Assembly: GCF_045862395.1 (NCBI RefSeq)
Contig: NZ_AP023087.1
Location: forward strand, 4,030,001 to 4,094,000
Reading direction: 5' to 3'
DNA length: 64,000 nucleotides
Source: Marinicellulosiphila megalodicopiae
GTDB lineage: Bacteria; Pseudomonadota; Gammaproteobacteria; Pseudomonadales; Natronospirillaceae
Made by a program: the position numbers and the translations under genes. Below are positions 27,973 through 37,639 of this stretch, one piece after another; within the stretch, counting starts at the first letter, position 1, and every line of letters starts with the position of its first letter. Under the pieces are notes generated by a model, which was given only the letters and a program-made list of their open reading frames with translations, made no database searches and was not told the origin of the DNA.

Positions 27973-28404
27973 TTAAGCAGTAAGCTCGCTTTGATGCATT
28001 GCCTCTAAATTTGCAAATAATGCCTGCATAGGTGCAAGCAAAGGTTTAAAACTTAAATTTCCGGGTGTTGAATAAAATTGTGAGGTAATTTCAGATAAGC
28101 TGAATGACTTATGATTAGGTTGCGACTGAGTTGCAAGCGTTAAAGCATCGGTTGCTTTAATGGGGATTAGTCCTTGAGAAAATAATTCGCTTTTTAAAAA
28201 ATTCACCTGATTAAAAGTAATATTTCCAACATCAAAATGATTAGCTATCGATTGAAGCAATAAGTGCTGACTTGAGATACTTACACTATCGGTAAGCTTG
28301 GTTTCTTTTTCCTTAATTCCTGTTTTTTGTACAGATTCAGCATCAGAAACTCGTTGCCCTGATGTTTGAAAATTTGAATATTGATCAATTGCAGAAAGAA
28401 GCAT
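27973..28404 (-). CDS. Hypothetical protein
   Basis: 143 residues when started at the ATG at 28404 (MLLSAIDQYSNFQ). The frame is open to 28458, but the upstream codons encode a hydrophobic run unlike the rest. Polar, helical and low in cysteine. No recognised domain. Convergent with the PilH-like gene. Weakly supported. Confidence 0.45.
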   Translation of the reverse strand: MLLSAIDQYSNFQTSGQRVSDAESVQKTGIKEKETKLTDSVSISSQHLLLQSIANHFDVGNITFNQVNFLKSELFSQGLIPIKATDALTLATQSQPNHKSFSLSEITSQFYSTPGNLSFKPLLAPMQALFANLEAMHQSELTA

Positions 28405-28545
28405 AAGCTGCCATCCAAATAAAATAGTTGAACATGTTATTTGTATTACAAAAAACATGCCTACTATTTTTTATATATAAATCAACAACTTACAATTCTT
28501 CATACAAAAGTTTTATAGCTTTATGCAATAGTTTGCCGTATTACA

Positions 28546-31191
28546 TTACGTATTTTGGATGATTTTATCCAGTTCAGGAATGCATGATCCGCAATTGGTT
28601 CCACATTTTAAAACACGCCCTAACGCTTCAGATGTTGTGCATCCTTCTTTTATTGCCTGTTTAATTTGATTCTCACCAATCTGAAAACAAGAACAAATAA
28701 TTGCACCTACATCTACTGCTCCAGATTGATCCTGCCCAGTTAAAACTTGATATCGCTGTACACCTGTAAATGATTCACCTATTTGCTTAGCTGGCCAATT
28801 TTTGTCAACCAACCCTGTTTGATCGGGACTGATAAACAATAGCAATTCTAATTTTTCACCTTTGAATCCCGCCAATCGAATATGATCAGTTTGTGCGTCT
28901 TTAACTGACACCCAATCTTTAATATGCGCAAATAAATTCTTAACTCGTCGAATGGCAAATTCAGATTCACATAAATCCGCCAGGGTATACATAACCGATT
29001 GATGTATTAAATTCTTACACCAATAATCAAATGAGATCTCTACTTCAGAATTACAAAATAACAAACCATGCCATTTCGCCTTAAAAGGACTTACTGTCAC
29101 CGCTGTTGATTTAAACTGAGGCTGTCCACTTAATTGATCAACAATCGCTGGAACTAAAGAATCGACTCTTGCTGCTGAGGCAAATGCATCACTCCAATGA
29201 ATCGGAGCAAAAATCATAGACATTTGTTGCTCTTCATCAATTGCAGCCTTTGCCAAAAAGCGGGCGCTGTTGTTATCTAATTGAATAATTTGTTGATCTT
29301 GTATATTTAATCTTTGAGCATCACTTGGGTGTATTTGTACAAATGGCTCTGGAGTATGACTATGCAATCGGTTAACACTGCCTGTGCGTGTCATGGTATG
29401 CCATTGATCTCTTATGCGCCCTGTATTTAATATCAATTGATCTTTCTTTAAATGATGAATTGGCGATGCAGGTTTAATGGCAATCATTTTTGCCTTGCCG
29501 TTATCTGTAAAAAACTTCCCATCACAGAACATTCTTTTTTGCCCATTAGGCAGCTGTTTGGTTACAGGCCACTGAATAGGTTTGAAATTTAAATACTCTT
29601 CTTTGCTGATAGTTTCTAAATTAGAAATATCAAACGCGTTATTTTTAGAGCTATTTATTCCTGATAATTTTGCATGCTCTACAAAAATTTCATGGCTATC
29701 TTTATAATCAAACGCCTCCCCAAAACCCATTTTTTTCGCAAAGTCACACATAATTTCCCAGTCATGTTTTGCCTGCCCTGGAGGCTCAATAAATCCTTTT
29801 TGTAATGAAATTCTTCTTTCAGAGTTGGTAACTGTCCCTTGTTTTTCAGACCATGTTGATGCAGGTAATAATACATCTGCCAGTTTTGCAGTATCTGTAT
29901 TACTCATACAATCACTGACAACTACTAACTCACACTTTTGCAAAGCTTGTTTAACAAAATCAGCATTAGGCATACTGACAACAGGATTGGTTGCCATAAT
30001 CCATATTGCTTTAATTTTTCCATCGTTCACTGCATTAAACATATCAATGGCTTTTAAGCCTTGTTTGGATGCCATATTTTGAGCTTGCCAAAAATCACTT
30101 ACATACTGCACATCACTTTGATTTGCAAAATCCATATGAGCGGCAAGTTGATTGGCTAACCCACCCACTTCTCGACCACCCATTGCATTTGGCTGTCCAG
30201 TAATTGAAAAAGGTGTTGCACCAGGCTTTCCAATTTTACCTGTGGCTAAATGGCAATTGATAATGGCATTGCCTTTGTCAGTACCAGTAGCAGATTGATT
30301 AATCCCTTGAGAAAAAATAGTCACGACTTTTGGATTTTGAGCAAACCACTCAAATGCCGTCTGAATATCTTTTGCATTCACCTTACAAGCTAATGCAACA
30401 TCTTCAATATTGGCAGTTTCAACCATAGCAGCACTGATTGCATCATCAAATCCATCGCAATGATTTTGAATAAACACCTCATCTATGTAGTCGTTTTGAT
30501 AAAGATAGGCAAGTAATCCATTAAAGAAATAAGCATCCGATCCTGATGCAATCGGTAAATGTAAATCTGCCACTTCACAAGTTGCAGTACGACGAGGGTC
30601 GATCACAACAATTTTTGTCCCTTTTTGTTTTTGTGCTTTTACTATTCTTTGAAAAATAATTGGATGTGCATAGGCAGCATTTGATCCAACAAAAACAATG
30701 ACCTCAGCCTCTTCAAAATCTTCGTAGCAACCAGGTACCACATCATTACCAAAAGCACGTTTATGCGCCACTACAGCAGATGACATACACAAACGCGAAT
30801 TCGTATCAATATTGGCAGAACCCAAAAAGCCTTTCATTAATTTATTGGCAACATAGTAATCTTCAGTTAACAATTGTCCAGAAACATAAAACGCAACCGC
30901 ATCACTGCCATGTTTATTAATGATTTTTTTAAATTTATCTGATGTAAAAGTAAGTGCTTGATCCCAAGATACTTCTTCACCATGAATTTTAGGTGTCACT
31001 AATCGGTTATCATTTACTAAAGTTTCATGTAACGAAGAACCCTTTACACATAATCGCCCTAAGTTTGCCGGATGATCCGCATTACCTTTAACAGTTATTT
31101 GATTGTCTTTTTTATTTACACTCACACCACAACCTACACCACAATATGGGCAGGTTGTATTAGCGATAAAATCAGTTGCTATAATACTCAT
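28546..31191 (-). CDS. nasA: Assimilatory nitrate reductase, large subunit
   Basis: 881 residues. The N-terminal [4Fe-4S] site has C14, C17, C21 and C48 (CPYCGVGCGV, LCVKG). The molybdopterin body follows, with SRLCMSSAV, MGGREVGGLANQL and the GTVTNSERRISLQKG segment, then the molydopterin-dinucleotide-binding domain (residues about 590-690). The C-terminal BFD-like [2Fe-2S] domain is CSCFQIGENQ through CGTNCGSC. It reduces nitrate to nitrite in the cytoplasm using a bis-MGD cofactor. It is six bases downstream of nasB. No nirBD or nitrate transporter is in the window. Confidence 0.94.
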   Translation of the reverse strand: MSIIATDFIANTTCPYCGVGCGVSVNKKDNQITVKGNADHPANLGRLCVKGSSLHETLVNDNRLVTPKIHGEEVSWDQALTFTSDKFKKIINKHGSDAVAFYVSGQLLTEDYYVANKLMKGFLGSANIDTNSRLCMSSAVVAHKRAFGNDVVPGCYEDFEEAEVIVFVGSNAAYAHPIIFQRIVKAQKQKGTKIVVIDPRRTATCEVADLHLPIASGSDAYFFNGLLAYLYQNDYIDEVFIQNHCDGFDDAISAAMVETANIEDVALACKVNAKDIQTAFEWFAQNPKVVTIFSQGINQSATGTDKGNAIINCHLATGKIGKPGATPFSITGQPNAMGGREVGGLANQLAAHMDFANQSDVQYVSDFWQAQNMASKQGLKAIDMFNAVNDGKIKAIWIMATNPVVSMPNADFVKQALQKCELVVVSDCMSNTDTAKLADVLLPASTWSEKQGTVTNSERRISLQKGFIEPPGQAKHDWEIMCDFAKKMGFGEAFDYKDSHEIFVEHAKLSGINSSKNNAFDISNLETISKEEYLNFKPIQWPVTKQLPNGQKRMFCDGKFFTDNGKAKMIAIKPASPIHHLKKDQLILNTGRIRDQWHTMTRTGSVNRLHSHTPEPFVQIHPSDAQRLNIQDQQIIQLDNNSARFLAKAAIDEEQQMSMIFAPIHWSDAFASAARVDSLVPAIVDQLSGQPQFKSTAVTVSPFKAKWHGLLFCNSEVEISFDYWCKNLIHQSVMYTLADLCESEFAIRRVKNLFAHIKDWVSVKDAQTDHIRLAGFKGEKLELLLFISPDQTGLVDKNWPAKQIGESFTGVQRYQVLTGQDQSGAVDVGAIICSCFQIGENQIKQAIKEGCTTSEALGRVLKCGTNCGSCIPELDKIIQNT

Positions 31192-31197
31192 ATAAAA

Positions 31198-32430
31198 CTA
31201 CTTATCTTCTAAATTTAAAGCTTGTTCGCCAAATATTAAATTAGGTAAAAGCTTAGAAATATCTTGTTGTTGCTGCATTAAATCAAAATAAAATGGCCCA
31301 CTTGATACATCGCCAAATAACACAATACCAATAATTTTATTATCTTGAATGATTAATTTACGATACACCGATTCTTGATCGTCCTGTACGCAAACAGCAT
31401 AGTTATCTTTTGTTTCAACCTGCCCTGCAGAATATAACTGCACACCAGATACTTTCAATTTAGTGGCAATATCTTGTTGGATAAATGCATTTTTTTCATT
31501 TTTAAATAAGCGATACGCCAAGGTTTTTGCTTGGCGCCACAATGGATCGACCAACCCAAATGTTTGGCCATCATGCTCAATGCATTCACCAATTGCACTG
31601 ATGCAGGGATCACTGGTTTGCATGTAATCGTCTACTTGAATGGCCCGATTACCTTTCAAACCAGCTTGAATGCCAATCTCGCTATTTGGGGTAATTCCCG
31701 TTGCAATAATCGCTAAATCAAAAGCTTCAACTTCTTTTGATTTAAATTTAACTGACTGCAACACTTCATCACCTAAAAATGAATCAACCTCATCTTGCAA
31801 ACGAAACGTGATATTCATTTTTTGCATTATGGATTTAAGCATGTCGCCACTAATTTTATCCAACTGTCGATTAAGCAACCATCCGCTTCTGTGTAATAGC
31901 GTTACCTTCACTCCTTGCTGCGCTAAACCATAAGCCGCCTCTAACCCCAACAGTCCACCACCTACAACCAATGCATTTTGACTACATTCACATTGATTCA
32001 GTATTTTGTGAGTGTCTTCGATTGTTCTAAAAAAGATAATATTTTTAAGGTGGAGGTTTTGTGCAGGTATTTGACTGGCTCGTGAACCCGTTGCAATCAC
32101 TAATTGATCATACTCAACGCGCTGATCATTAAACAAAGTAATCACTTTGGACACTGGATTGATGTGTTTAGCGCTCTGACCTAGTATTAGTGAAATTCCA
32201 TTATTTTGATACCATGCTTCATCTTTTTGAATAATTGAGTCCACAGAGGCAGTTTTGGCCAAAATACTTGAAAGCATGATTCGATTATAACTGCCATATC
32301 CTTCGGCACTGATGACGCTGATTCGATATTGATTCGTATGTAATTTCATCATTTCATCTAAAAAACGGCCTGTCACCATGCCATTTCCGATAATAACTAA
32401 ATGAGGTAATGTGTTGATTTTTGGGGTCAT
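31198..32430 (-). CDS. nasB: Assimilatory nitrate reductase electron-transfer (FAD/NAD(P)H) subunit
   Basis: 410 residues. The first Rossmann motif is VIIGNGMVTGRFLDEM, the second is VVGGGLLGLEAAYGL, and the AIIATGITPNSEIG stretch is typical of the NirB/NasB N-terminal oxidoreductase module. It lacks the NirB siroheme part. It transfers electrons from NAD(P)H to NasA. It is the first gene of the nasB-nasA operon, with a 6-bp gap. Confidence 0.88.
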   Translation of the reverse strand: MTPKINTLPHLVIIGNGMVTGRFLDEMMKLHTNQYRISVISAEGYGSYNRIMLSSILAKTASVDSIIQKDEAWYQNNGISLILGQSAKHINPVSKVITLFNDQRVEYDQLVIATGSRASQIPAQNLHLKNIIFFRTIEDTHKILNQCECSQNALVVGGGLLGLEAAYGLAQQGVKVTLLHRSGWLLNRQLDKISGDMLKSIMQKMNITFRLQDEVDSFLGDEVLQSVKFKSKEVEAFDLAIIATGITPNSEIGIQAGLKGNRAIQVDDYMQTSDPCISAIGECIEHDGQTFGLVDPLWRQAKTLAYRLFKNEKNAFIQQDIATKLKVSGVQLYSAGQVETKDNYAVCVQDDQESVYRKLIIQDNKIIGIVLFGDVSSGPFYFDLMQQQQDISKLLPNLIFGEQALNLEDK

Positions 32431-32569
32431 TGGACTGATTTAAATGTCTAAACAAAATAATTAAGCAAATATCAAGCCATTCGTTAAAATCGTACTTTTC
32501 CCTTTTAGAATCAACAACCTACATTAAACATTTCAATAAAAACCAATATCTTTTTGATAGATTCGCACC

Positions 32570-32605
32570 AAAACAAAGCAATAAATTAATACCTTGCTTT
32601 GTTTT
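32570..32605 (-). terminator. Terminator overlapping the recN stop codon
   Basis: 12-bp perfect stem AAAACAAAGCAA / TTGCTTTGTTTT with a 12-nt loop. It includes the recN stop and ends with TTTT on the minus strand. Confidence 0.65.
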
Positions 32606-34283
32606 ATTGTAAACTGGCCGAACTTGATTTTAATATTTCATTAGCATGGGCAAGGGTTCGATCTGTAATATCAATACCTCCAATCATTCGCGCAATTTCA
32701 TGAGTACGTTGCTTTTTATCCAAAGAGCGGATACTCGATATAGTTTGATTAGCCACTTCGGCCTTTTCAACCAACCAATGTTGACTGGCCTGACTTGCCA
32801 CTTGCGACAAATGCGTTACACATAGTAATTGAGCATGCTTTCCTAACGCACTTAATTGCTTCCCAACCATTTGCGCCGTCGCCCCACTAATACCAATATC
32901 AATCTCATCAAAAATCATAGTCGGCACACAACTACGTTGTGCGCATATCACAGCAATCGCTAAACTAATACGTGACAACTCACCACCTGAAGCGCTTTTT
33001 TGCAATGCTTTAAAATCTTGCCCTGCATTAATCGCTACTTCAAATTCAATTTGCTCAGTACCAAATTCATTATATTGTTCAGCTGATAGTTTAATTGTTT
33101 TACAACGAAATTGTGCACCTGACATATTTAACCAAGATAACTGCTCGCAAATCGCTTCGTTAAATTTAGGAATTGCGACCATTCGAGATTTATTTAATTT
33201 TTTGCAAAGCTTCAAATATTGCTCATGCAACTTTAAAACCTTTGGTTTAAGCTGTGTTATTTGCACATCACTGCTATCTAATTGCGCTAATTGCTCGCAC
33301 AACAAACTATAATGAGATTCAAGCGCATCCGCACTCACACCATGTTTTCGCGCTAAATCATAAATTGTTGATAGTTGCTGCTCTGTCTCTAATAACACCT
33401 GTGGGTCGGTTTCTAAATTTTGCGAAAAATGCTCAATATTATTTAAAGATTCATCAATTTGAATTTGCGCACTTTGTAATAACTCAAGAGTGTCTTGTAA
33501 TTCGGGATACATTTTTAACAAGGGAAGAATTTGACGTTCACATTGAGCAATACCTGCCGCTGGATTAAACGACTCATCATTTAATATGTTTTGCGCAGAC
33601 TCTAGATGCAGCATTGTGTTTTGAATTTGGCTTTGAGATTTTTGTATCGTTTCTAGTTTTTCGATATGTTCAGGCGATAATTCTAATTCACACATTTCGT
33701 CAATTTGATAATTCAAAAGTTGGCGCATAGCATGGTATTCATCGCTATTTTGCAGTAATTCATTGAGCTCATTATTGGCTTTTTTCCACTTATAAAAGGT
33801 GTCTTTTACAGAAGCTGCCAAGGAATCATTACCCGCATAATCATCAAGAAGACGCCTATGATTACTTGCCTTTAATAAGCTTTGGTGTTGATGCTGACTA
33901 TGTATATCAATCAACATAGAACCAATTTCTTTTAGCTGCACCAAAGTAACAGGTTGCCCATTTACAAACGCTTTACTGCGCCCATCCTTTGCAATGGTTC
34001 TGCGTAATATGCAATCGAATTGTTCATCTAAATCATGTTCAACCAACCAATTATGAGCGATGGTTTGATTTCTGATATCAAAACTAGCAGACACATCTGC
34101 ACGCGCCTCGCCATTTCGAACAATACCTTGCTCGGCACGCCCCCCTAAGGTCAAATTTAAAGCATTTAATAAAATCGACTTACCCGCTCCGGTCTCTCCA
34201 GTTATAGCAGTCATACCGGACTGAATATCTAGAAAAATCTCCTTAGCCAATACAAAATTACGAATAGATAGTTGAGTTAACAT
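32604..34283 (-). CDS. recN: DNA repair protein RecN
   Basis: 559 residues, SMC-like ATPase. Walker A is GETGAGKSILL, the two coiled-coil arms occupy about residues 150-380, and the C-terminal ABC signature and Walker B are SASGGELSR and TMIFDEIDIGISG. The upstream in-frame GTG at 34295 is less likely than the ATG at 34283. RecN acts in double-strand-break repair and cohesion. A perfect LexA-type box lies upstream, so SOS control is expected. Confidence 0.95.
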   Translation of the reverse strand: MLTQLSIRNFVLAKEIFLDIQSGMTAITGETGAGKSILLNALNLTLGGRAEQGIVRNGEARADVSASFDIRNQTIAHNWLVEHDLDEQFDCILRRTIAKDGRSKAFVNGQPVTLVQLKEIGSMLIDIHSQHQHQSLLKASNHRRLLDDYAGNDSLAASVKDTFYKWKKANNELNELLQNSDEYHAMRQLLNYQIDEMCELELSPEHIEKLETIQKSQSQIQNTMLHLESAQNILNDESFNPAAGIAQCERQILPLLKMYPELQDTLELLQSAQIQIDESLNNIEHFSQNLETDPQVLLETEQQLSTIYDLARKHGVSADALESHYSLLCEQLAQLDSSDVQITQLKPKVLKLHEQYLKLCKKLNKSRMVAIPKFNEAICEQLSWLNMSGAQFRCKTIKLSAEQYNEFGTEQIEFEVAINAGQDFKALQKSASGGELSRISLAIAVICAQRSCVPTMIFDEIDIGISGATAQMVGKQLSALGKHAQLLCVTHLSQVASQASQHWLVEKAEVANQTISSIRSLDKKQRTHEIARMIGGIDITDRTLAHANEILKSSSASLQ

Positions 34284-34325
34284 AATCAATCCCACTGGTT
34301 AAACAAACAATACAATGCATTTAAG

Positions 34326-34341
34326 CTGTGTATTTATACAG
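34326..34341 (-). promoter_or_regulatory. LexA (SOS) box upstream of recN
   Basis: CTGTGTATTTATACAG matches CTGT-N8-ACAG exactly and is centred about 50 bp from the recN ATG, overlapping a likely -10 region. recN is a classical SOS gene in E. coli, which makes this a confident assignment. Confidence 0.85.
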
Positions 34342-34412
34342 TATAGTTAAAATTCAAGCAATGGGATTTTTATTTTAAATATGCAGCTCACTTATGAGCA
34401 TTTGCTACAGGC

Positions 34413-34446
34413 ATAAAAAAACCCAAAAACACGTTGTTTTTGGGTT
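34413..34446 (-). terminator. Intrinsic terminator after the truncated outer-membrane gene
   Basis: 11-bp stem AACCCAAAAAC / GTTTTTGGGTT with loop ACGTT, followed by TTTTTT on the minus strand. Confidence 0.85.
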
Positions 34447-34468
34447 AATGTTTAATAAATACGCTTTA

Positions 34469-34903
34469 TTAGAAACTTTTACCAACAGTAAAATCTAAAC
34501 CAAATCCGGTGATGATCCCTTCAGTTTCAAAACCAACACCTTCTGTACTGCCATCATCACAAGCATAAGCATCTTCTAAATAAACGGTTTGACGCAAACC
34601 ACCACCTAATTTAACGCTCATACCGCTATCCCAACGCCAAGCATAACCACCAAATGCAACGGCATCAAAATTAGACAATGAACAATCGACCGAGCTCACA
34701 TCGGTTGAAATAGTACCGTAAGTCATTTCAACAGCTGTATAAAAACTGTTTACATCACGGCCATCCATAAAGTATTCGCCACGCGCACCCAAACCAAATA
34801 AAGATATCGAGTCAGTACCTAGGGTATATTTCGCCATATTTATTACTGGCCCAACTGTAATATTGTCAGACACACCATCCATCACATCAAGGTCAACATT
34901 TAC
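34469..34903 (-). pseudogene. 5'-truncated outer-membrane beta-barrel gene
   Basis: The frame translates from VNVDLDVMDGVSDNITVG through alternating amphipathic strands to a C-terminal phenylalanine (TVGKSF), the mark of an outer-membrane barrel. Upstream in the same frame is a TAG (34904-34906), then sequence belonging to the neighbouring MAPEG gene. There is no signal peptide and no start with a ribosome site, so the 5' part has been lost, probably by deletion fusing it to the MAPEG gene. A strong terminator follows. Confidence 0.65.
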
Positions 34904-34909
34904 CTACGC

Positions 34910-35308
34910 CTAAATTAAATAAAAGACATTAACAACGAACATACAACACAAAGCTAAAAGCCCAATTCCAAAGCACATAGATCGCATCAATTTAATATTG
35001 AACAAATAACAAACAACATATAAAAATCTTGATATTGAATAAACCAGCGCACTGAAACCCAGCCAATTTGAGTTCACTTGCATCAAAATCCCTACAAACG
35101 CTAAAATCAAAAACAACGAAAGTGTTTCATTTAAATTACTTAATGCTCGATGACTTCTAAATAAAAATGACTCATGATTAGGTTCAATTGGAAATCCTGG
35201 TTGTTGTTTTTTGATAATTGAAGTTGCATCAAAAATAAAGACATTCAAAAGAAAAATAAATGCAATGACAATTAATGCAACAAACGTTAAAAAATACTCT
35301 TGATACAT
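34910..35308 (-). CDS. MAPEG-family membrane protein
   Basis: 132 residues, four membrane helices, with the MAPEG-type loop FRSHRALSNLNETLSLF (R-x-x-R-A-x-x-N-x-x-E). The family covers microsomal glutathione transferases and eicosanoid enzymes; bacterial members have no single function. The upstream TTG at 35314 is in frame, but the ATG at 35308 has an AAAGG site and is preferred. It lies immediately upstream of the truncated barrel gene and downstream of the Wzy-like gene. Confidence 0.72.
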   Translation of the reverse strand: MYQEYFLTFVALIVIAFIFLLNVFIFDATSIIKKQQPGFPIEPNHESFLFRSHRALSNLNETLSLFLILAFVGILMQVNSNWLGFSALVYSISRFLYVVCYLFNIKLMRSMCFGIGLLALCCMFVVNVFYLI

Positions 35309-35334
35309 AGTCAAACCTTTTTAAAATATTAAAT

Positions 35335-36666
35335 TTAATTTTTAGATGGAATATAACGCACAATAAAACTCAAACTAATAATCGTTAAAAACAATAATGC
35401 ATTAGCAGGCGCTTGCAAATTAAAATCAACCGTAATATGTATCAGCATATAGATGATACCCATTGCGCACCCAAATGCGACACCTTGGTATAATTTTGTT
35501 TTACGCTGTCGCATAGTTTGAAAGTTTAAGAACAACGCATACAAACAATATAAACCCAACATTATTGTTATGGGCACACCAAACTCAACTGCAAATTGTA
35601 CATAATCATTATGTGCATGATCATAAAACAAGGAATACTCTTCGGGCTGATAGGACGGAAATACACCATAAAAGCTCCCACCGCCTGTACCTGTCCAAAA
35701 ATTCTCTTGGATAATTGGCAAACTATCTCGCACTACTTCATCACGAGTTTCAGATGCAAAACTGGTTTCAACAATTCGATCCTTTACTTTTTCTAAACCA
35801 AATAACATTCCCACCACAATAATATCAATAATGAATATACTCAATACTATCCACTTTAATGTGATTGGCGGTTTACGATAATAAAAAATAGCAAAAATCG
35901 AAACCATAAAAAACGCAACAAAAAATGCTGAGTTCCCCATTCGTGATCGGCTTAAGATCAAACCGATTATCATAATGATAATACCCAAACGCAATATGAA
36001 TTTTTTACTTAATAACATCTCAAGCAAATCACGTAATAGCGCCTTACCACTTAGTAATTGTTTTTCTGTTTTTAATTCACTTAGCATTAACCCGATTGCC
36101 AAACACAAAACCAAACCCAAATAATTAGCAAAATGATTTTGATAAACAAACGACCCTCTTGCTCGATCACCTTCATTAAATCCAAATACAATCGACTCTT
36201 GAATACCCAATAAATTAATTGCTGATCCATAAGTAGTTTGAATACAGCCTGCAACCACAACAAATCCTAAAAATAATCTTAGTGTTTTTTGATTATATAT
36301 ATATTGGCAAATCAAAATAATAAAAAAAATAAACCCTAGAGTTTTTAAAAATAATTGTTGGGTTTGATATACATCAGCACTACACACAAATTGAAATACA
36401 CAAACGGATTGAAGCATCAAAAATCCAGCTAACAAAACAGGGGCGCTAATAACATAAAACGTAAAACGATTTTGAATAATGGTTTGTTTTTTAATGAAAC
36501 ATAAAACTAAATGCAAAAACATCAGACTAAAAATTATTAATTCTAATAAAGACCAAGCCCAAATTCGATTACTACCAAGTGGTATGGGAGACCAAACCAT
36601 AACCAAACCCAACAACCAGACCATCCAAGTTGAATGCTGCGAACCTGCTATTTGTATACTATTCAT
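35335..36666 (-). CDS. Wzy/WaaL-type O-antigen polymerase/ligase family protein
   Basis: 443 residues with about twelve membrane helices. The large periplasmic loop contains DHAHNDYVQFAVEFG, the signature HxHN of the O-antigen ligase domain, and is preceded by NFWTGTGGGSF. It polymerises or ligates polysaccharide repeat units at the periplasmic face of the inner membrane. It is probably the polymerase of the exopolysaccharide made by the 42.9-49.7 kb genes, though 6 kb of other genes separates them. Confidence 0.87.
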   Translation of the reverse strand: MNSIQIAGSQHSTWMVWLLGLVMVWSPIPLGSNRIWAWSLLELIIFSLMFLHLVLCFIKKQTIIQNRFTFYVISAPVLLAGFLMLQSVCVFQFVCSADVYQTQQLFLKTLGFIFFIILICQYIYNQKTLRLFLGFVVVAGCIQTTYGSAINLLGIQESIVFGFNEGDRARGSFVYQNHFANYLGLVLCLAIGLMLSELKTEKQLLSGKALLRDLLEMLLSKKFILRLGIIIMIIGLILSRSRMGNSAFFVAFFMVSIFAIFYYRKPPITLKWIVLSIFIIDIIVVGMLFGLEKVKDRIVETSFASETRDEVVRDSLPIIQENFWTGTGGGSFYGVFPSYQPEEYSLFYDHAHNDYVQFAVEFGVPITIMLGLYCLYALFLNFQTMRQRKTKLYQGVAFGCAMGIIYMLIHITVDFNLQAPANALLFLTIISLSFIVRYIPSKN

Positions 36667-36684
36667 AAATGCGTTTTCTTAGGT

Positions 36685-36713
36685 AAAAAAAAAGAGCCTG
36701 CGGCTCTTTTTTT
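36685..36713. terminator. Bidirectional intrinsic terminator
   Basis: Stem AAAAAGAGCC / GGCTCTTTTT with loop TGC, flanked by long A and T runs. It ends the 36728 gene on the minus strand and separates it from the polymerase gene. Confidence 0.85.
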
Positions 36714-36727
36714 AATAAATTTAAAAT

Positions 36728-37420
36728 TTAATTAGGTGATGCTGTATTTGCACCAGTATTGCTGTTGCTACCAAAATTACTATTTGAAGGTCTTGGTCTT
36801 ACAGGTGTCGGCGCATTAGTTACAGGTGGTTGAACATTTTGAACCACTACCGGTGCTGGTGCTGGTGCTGGTGCTGGTTGTACTGGTTGCTCAACTGGAA
36901 TCTCAGGTACTGTTTGATTACCGCCTGCGCCTGCGAATTCTTGTGTAATTGCATTTACTGCATCTGTATCTAAATTATTAGTCAACGCTAGGGCCGTTAA
37001 TTCATCGTTATCAACAACTCCAGTTTGTGCAGCAGCAGTTAAAATTGCTAATGAAGCGCCTTCACTATCATCATTTGCTATGGCTTCATTGATTATTTCG
37101 TTTGAAAATGATGGCGCGCCTTTAATTGCTGCTTTTGCAATAACGGAAGACTCTACGCCTTTTTCTTTTGCAGACTTCATTATACTTTTAATTTGTTCAA
37201 TATCTGTACCAGCTTCACTTACTGCTTGCTCAATAATTAAATCAGCAGATTCTGGGTTGTCCAGCAATGCTTGATCAACAACAGATTGCAACGTTTCACC
37301 ATTTGCTAATGCTTGTAAAACTTGTGTACTAAACTCTTCAGCTGATATTGCAGCAATCGCGCTATTTGCACTAAATGCCAAAGCGATTGTTAGTCCCGTA
37401 ATTTTTAATGTTTTAAACAT
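36728..37420 (-). CDS. Secreted protein with alanine/proline-rich C-terminal tail
   Basis: 230 residues: a Sec signal peptide (ITGLTIALAFSANSAIAA), a helical alanine-rich body (residues about 22-160), a Pro/Ala-rich segment (QPVQPAPAPAPAPVVV) and an Asn/Ser/Gly-rich end. No family recognised. The Pro-rich tail could span peptidoglycan. It sits between the Wzy-like and LapD-like genes, which suggests a surface or biofilm role, but this is inference. Confidence 0.65.
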   Translation of the reverse strand: MFKTLKITGLTIALAFSANSAIAAISAEEFSTQVLQALANGETLQSVVDQALLDNPESADLIIEQAVSEAGTDIEQIKSIMKSAKEKGVESSVIAKAAIKGAPSFSNEIINEAIANDDSEGASLAILTAAAQTGVVDNDELTALALTNNLDTDAVNAITQEFAGAGGNQTVPEIPVEQPVQPAPAPAPAPVVVQNVQPPVTNAPTPVRPRPSNSNFGSNSNTGANTASPN

Positions 37421-37639
37421 GGTTATTTCCTCAATGTTTATATTTTGTCAGGTTTCAATGGCGCAAAGTATATACTATGTAAATGTGATGTAGTAGCGAT
37501 TTTGTGCTTTTTTTAATCAGGTTTATAAGAATATTTTGCAATAGAAAACTAAAAAAATACGACTTAATTTAATGCAACCAAATTGCAATAAAACCTAACA
37601 CCGATCAATTATTCATATTCTGCAAAACAATCAACTCAT

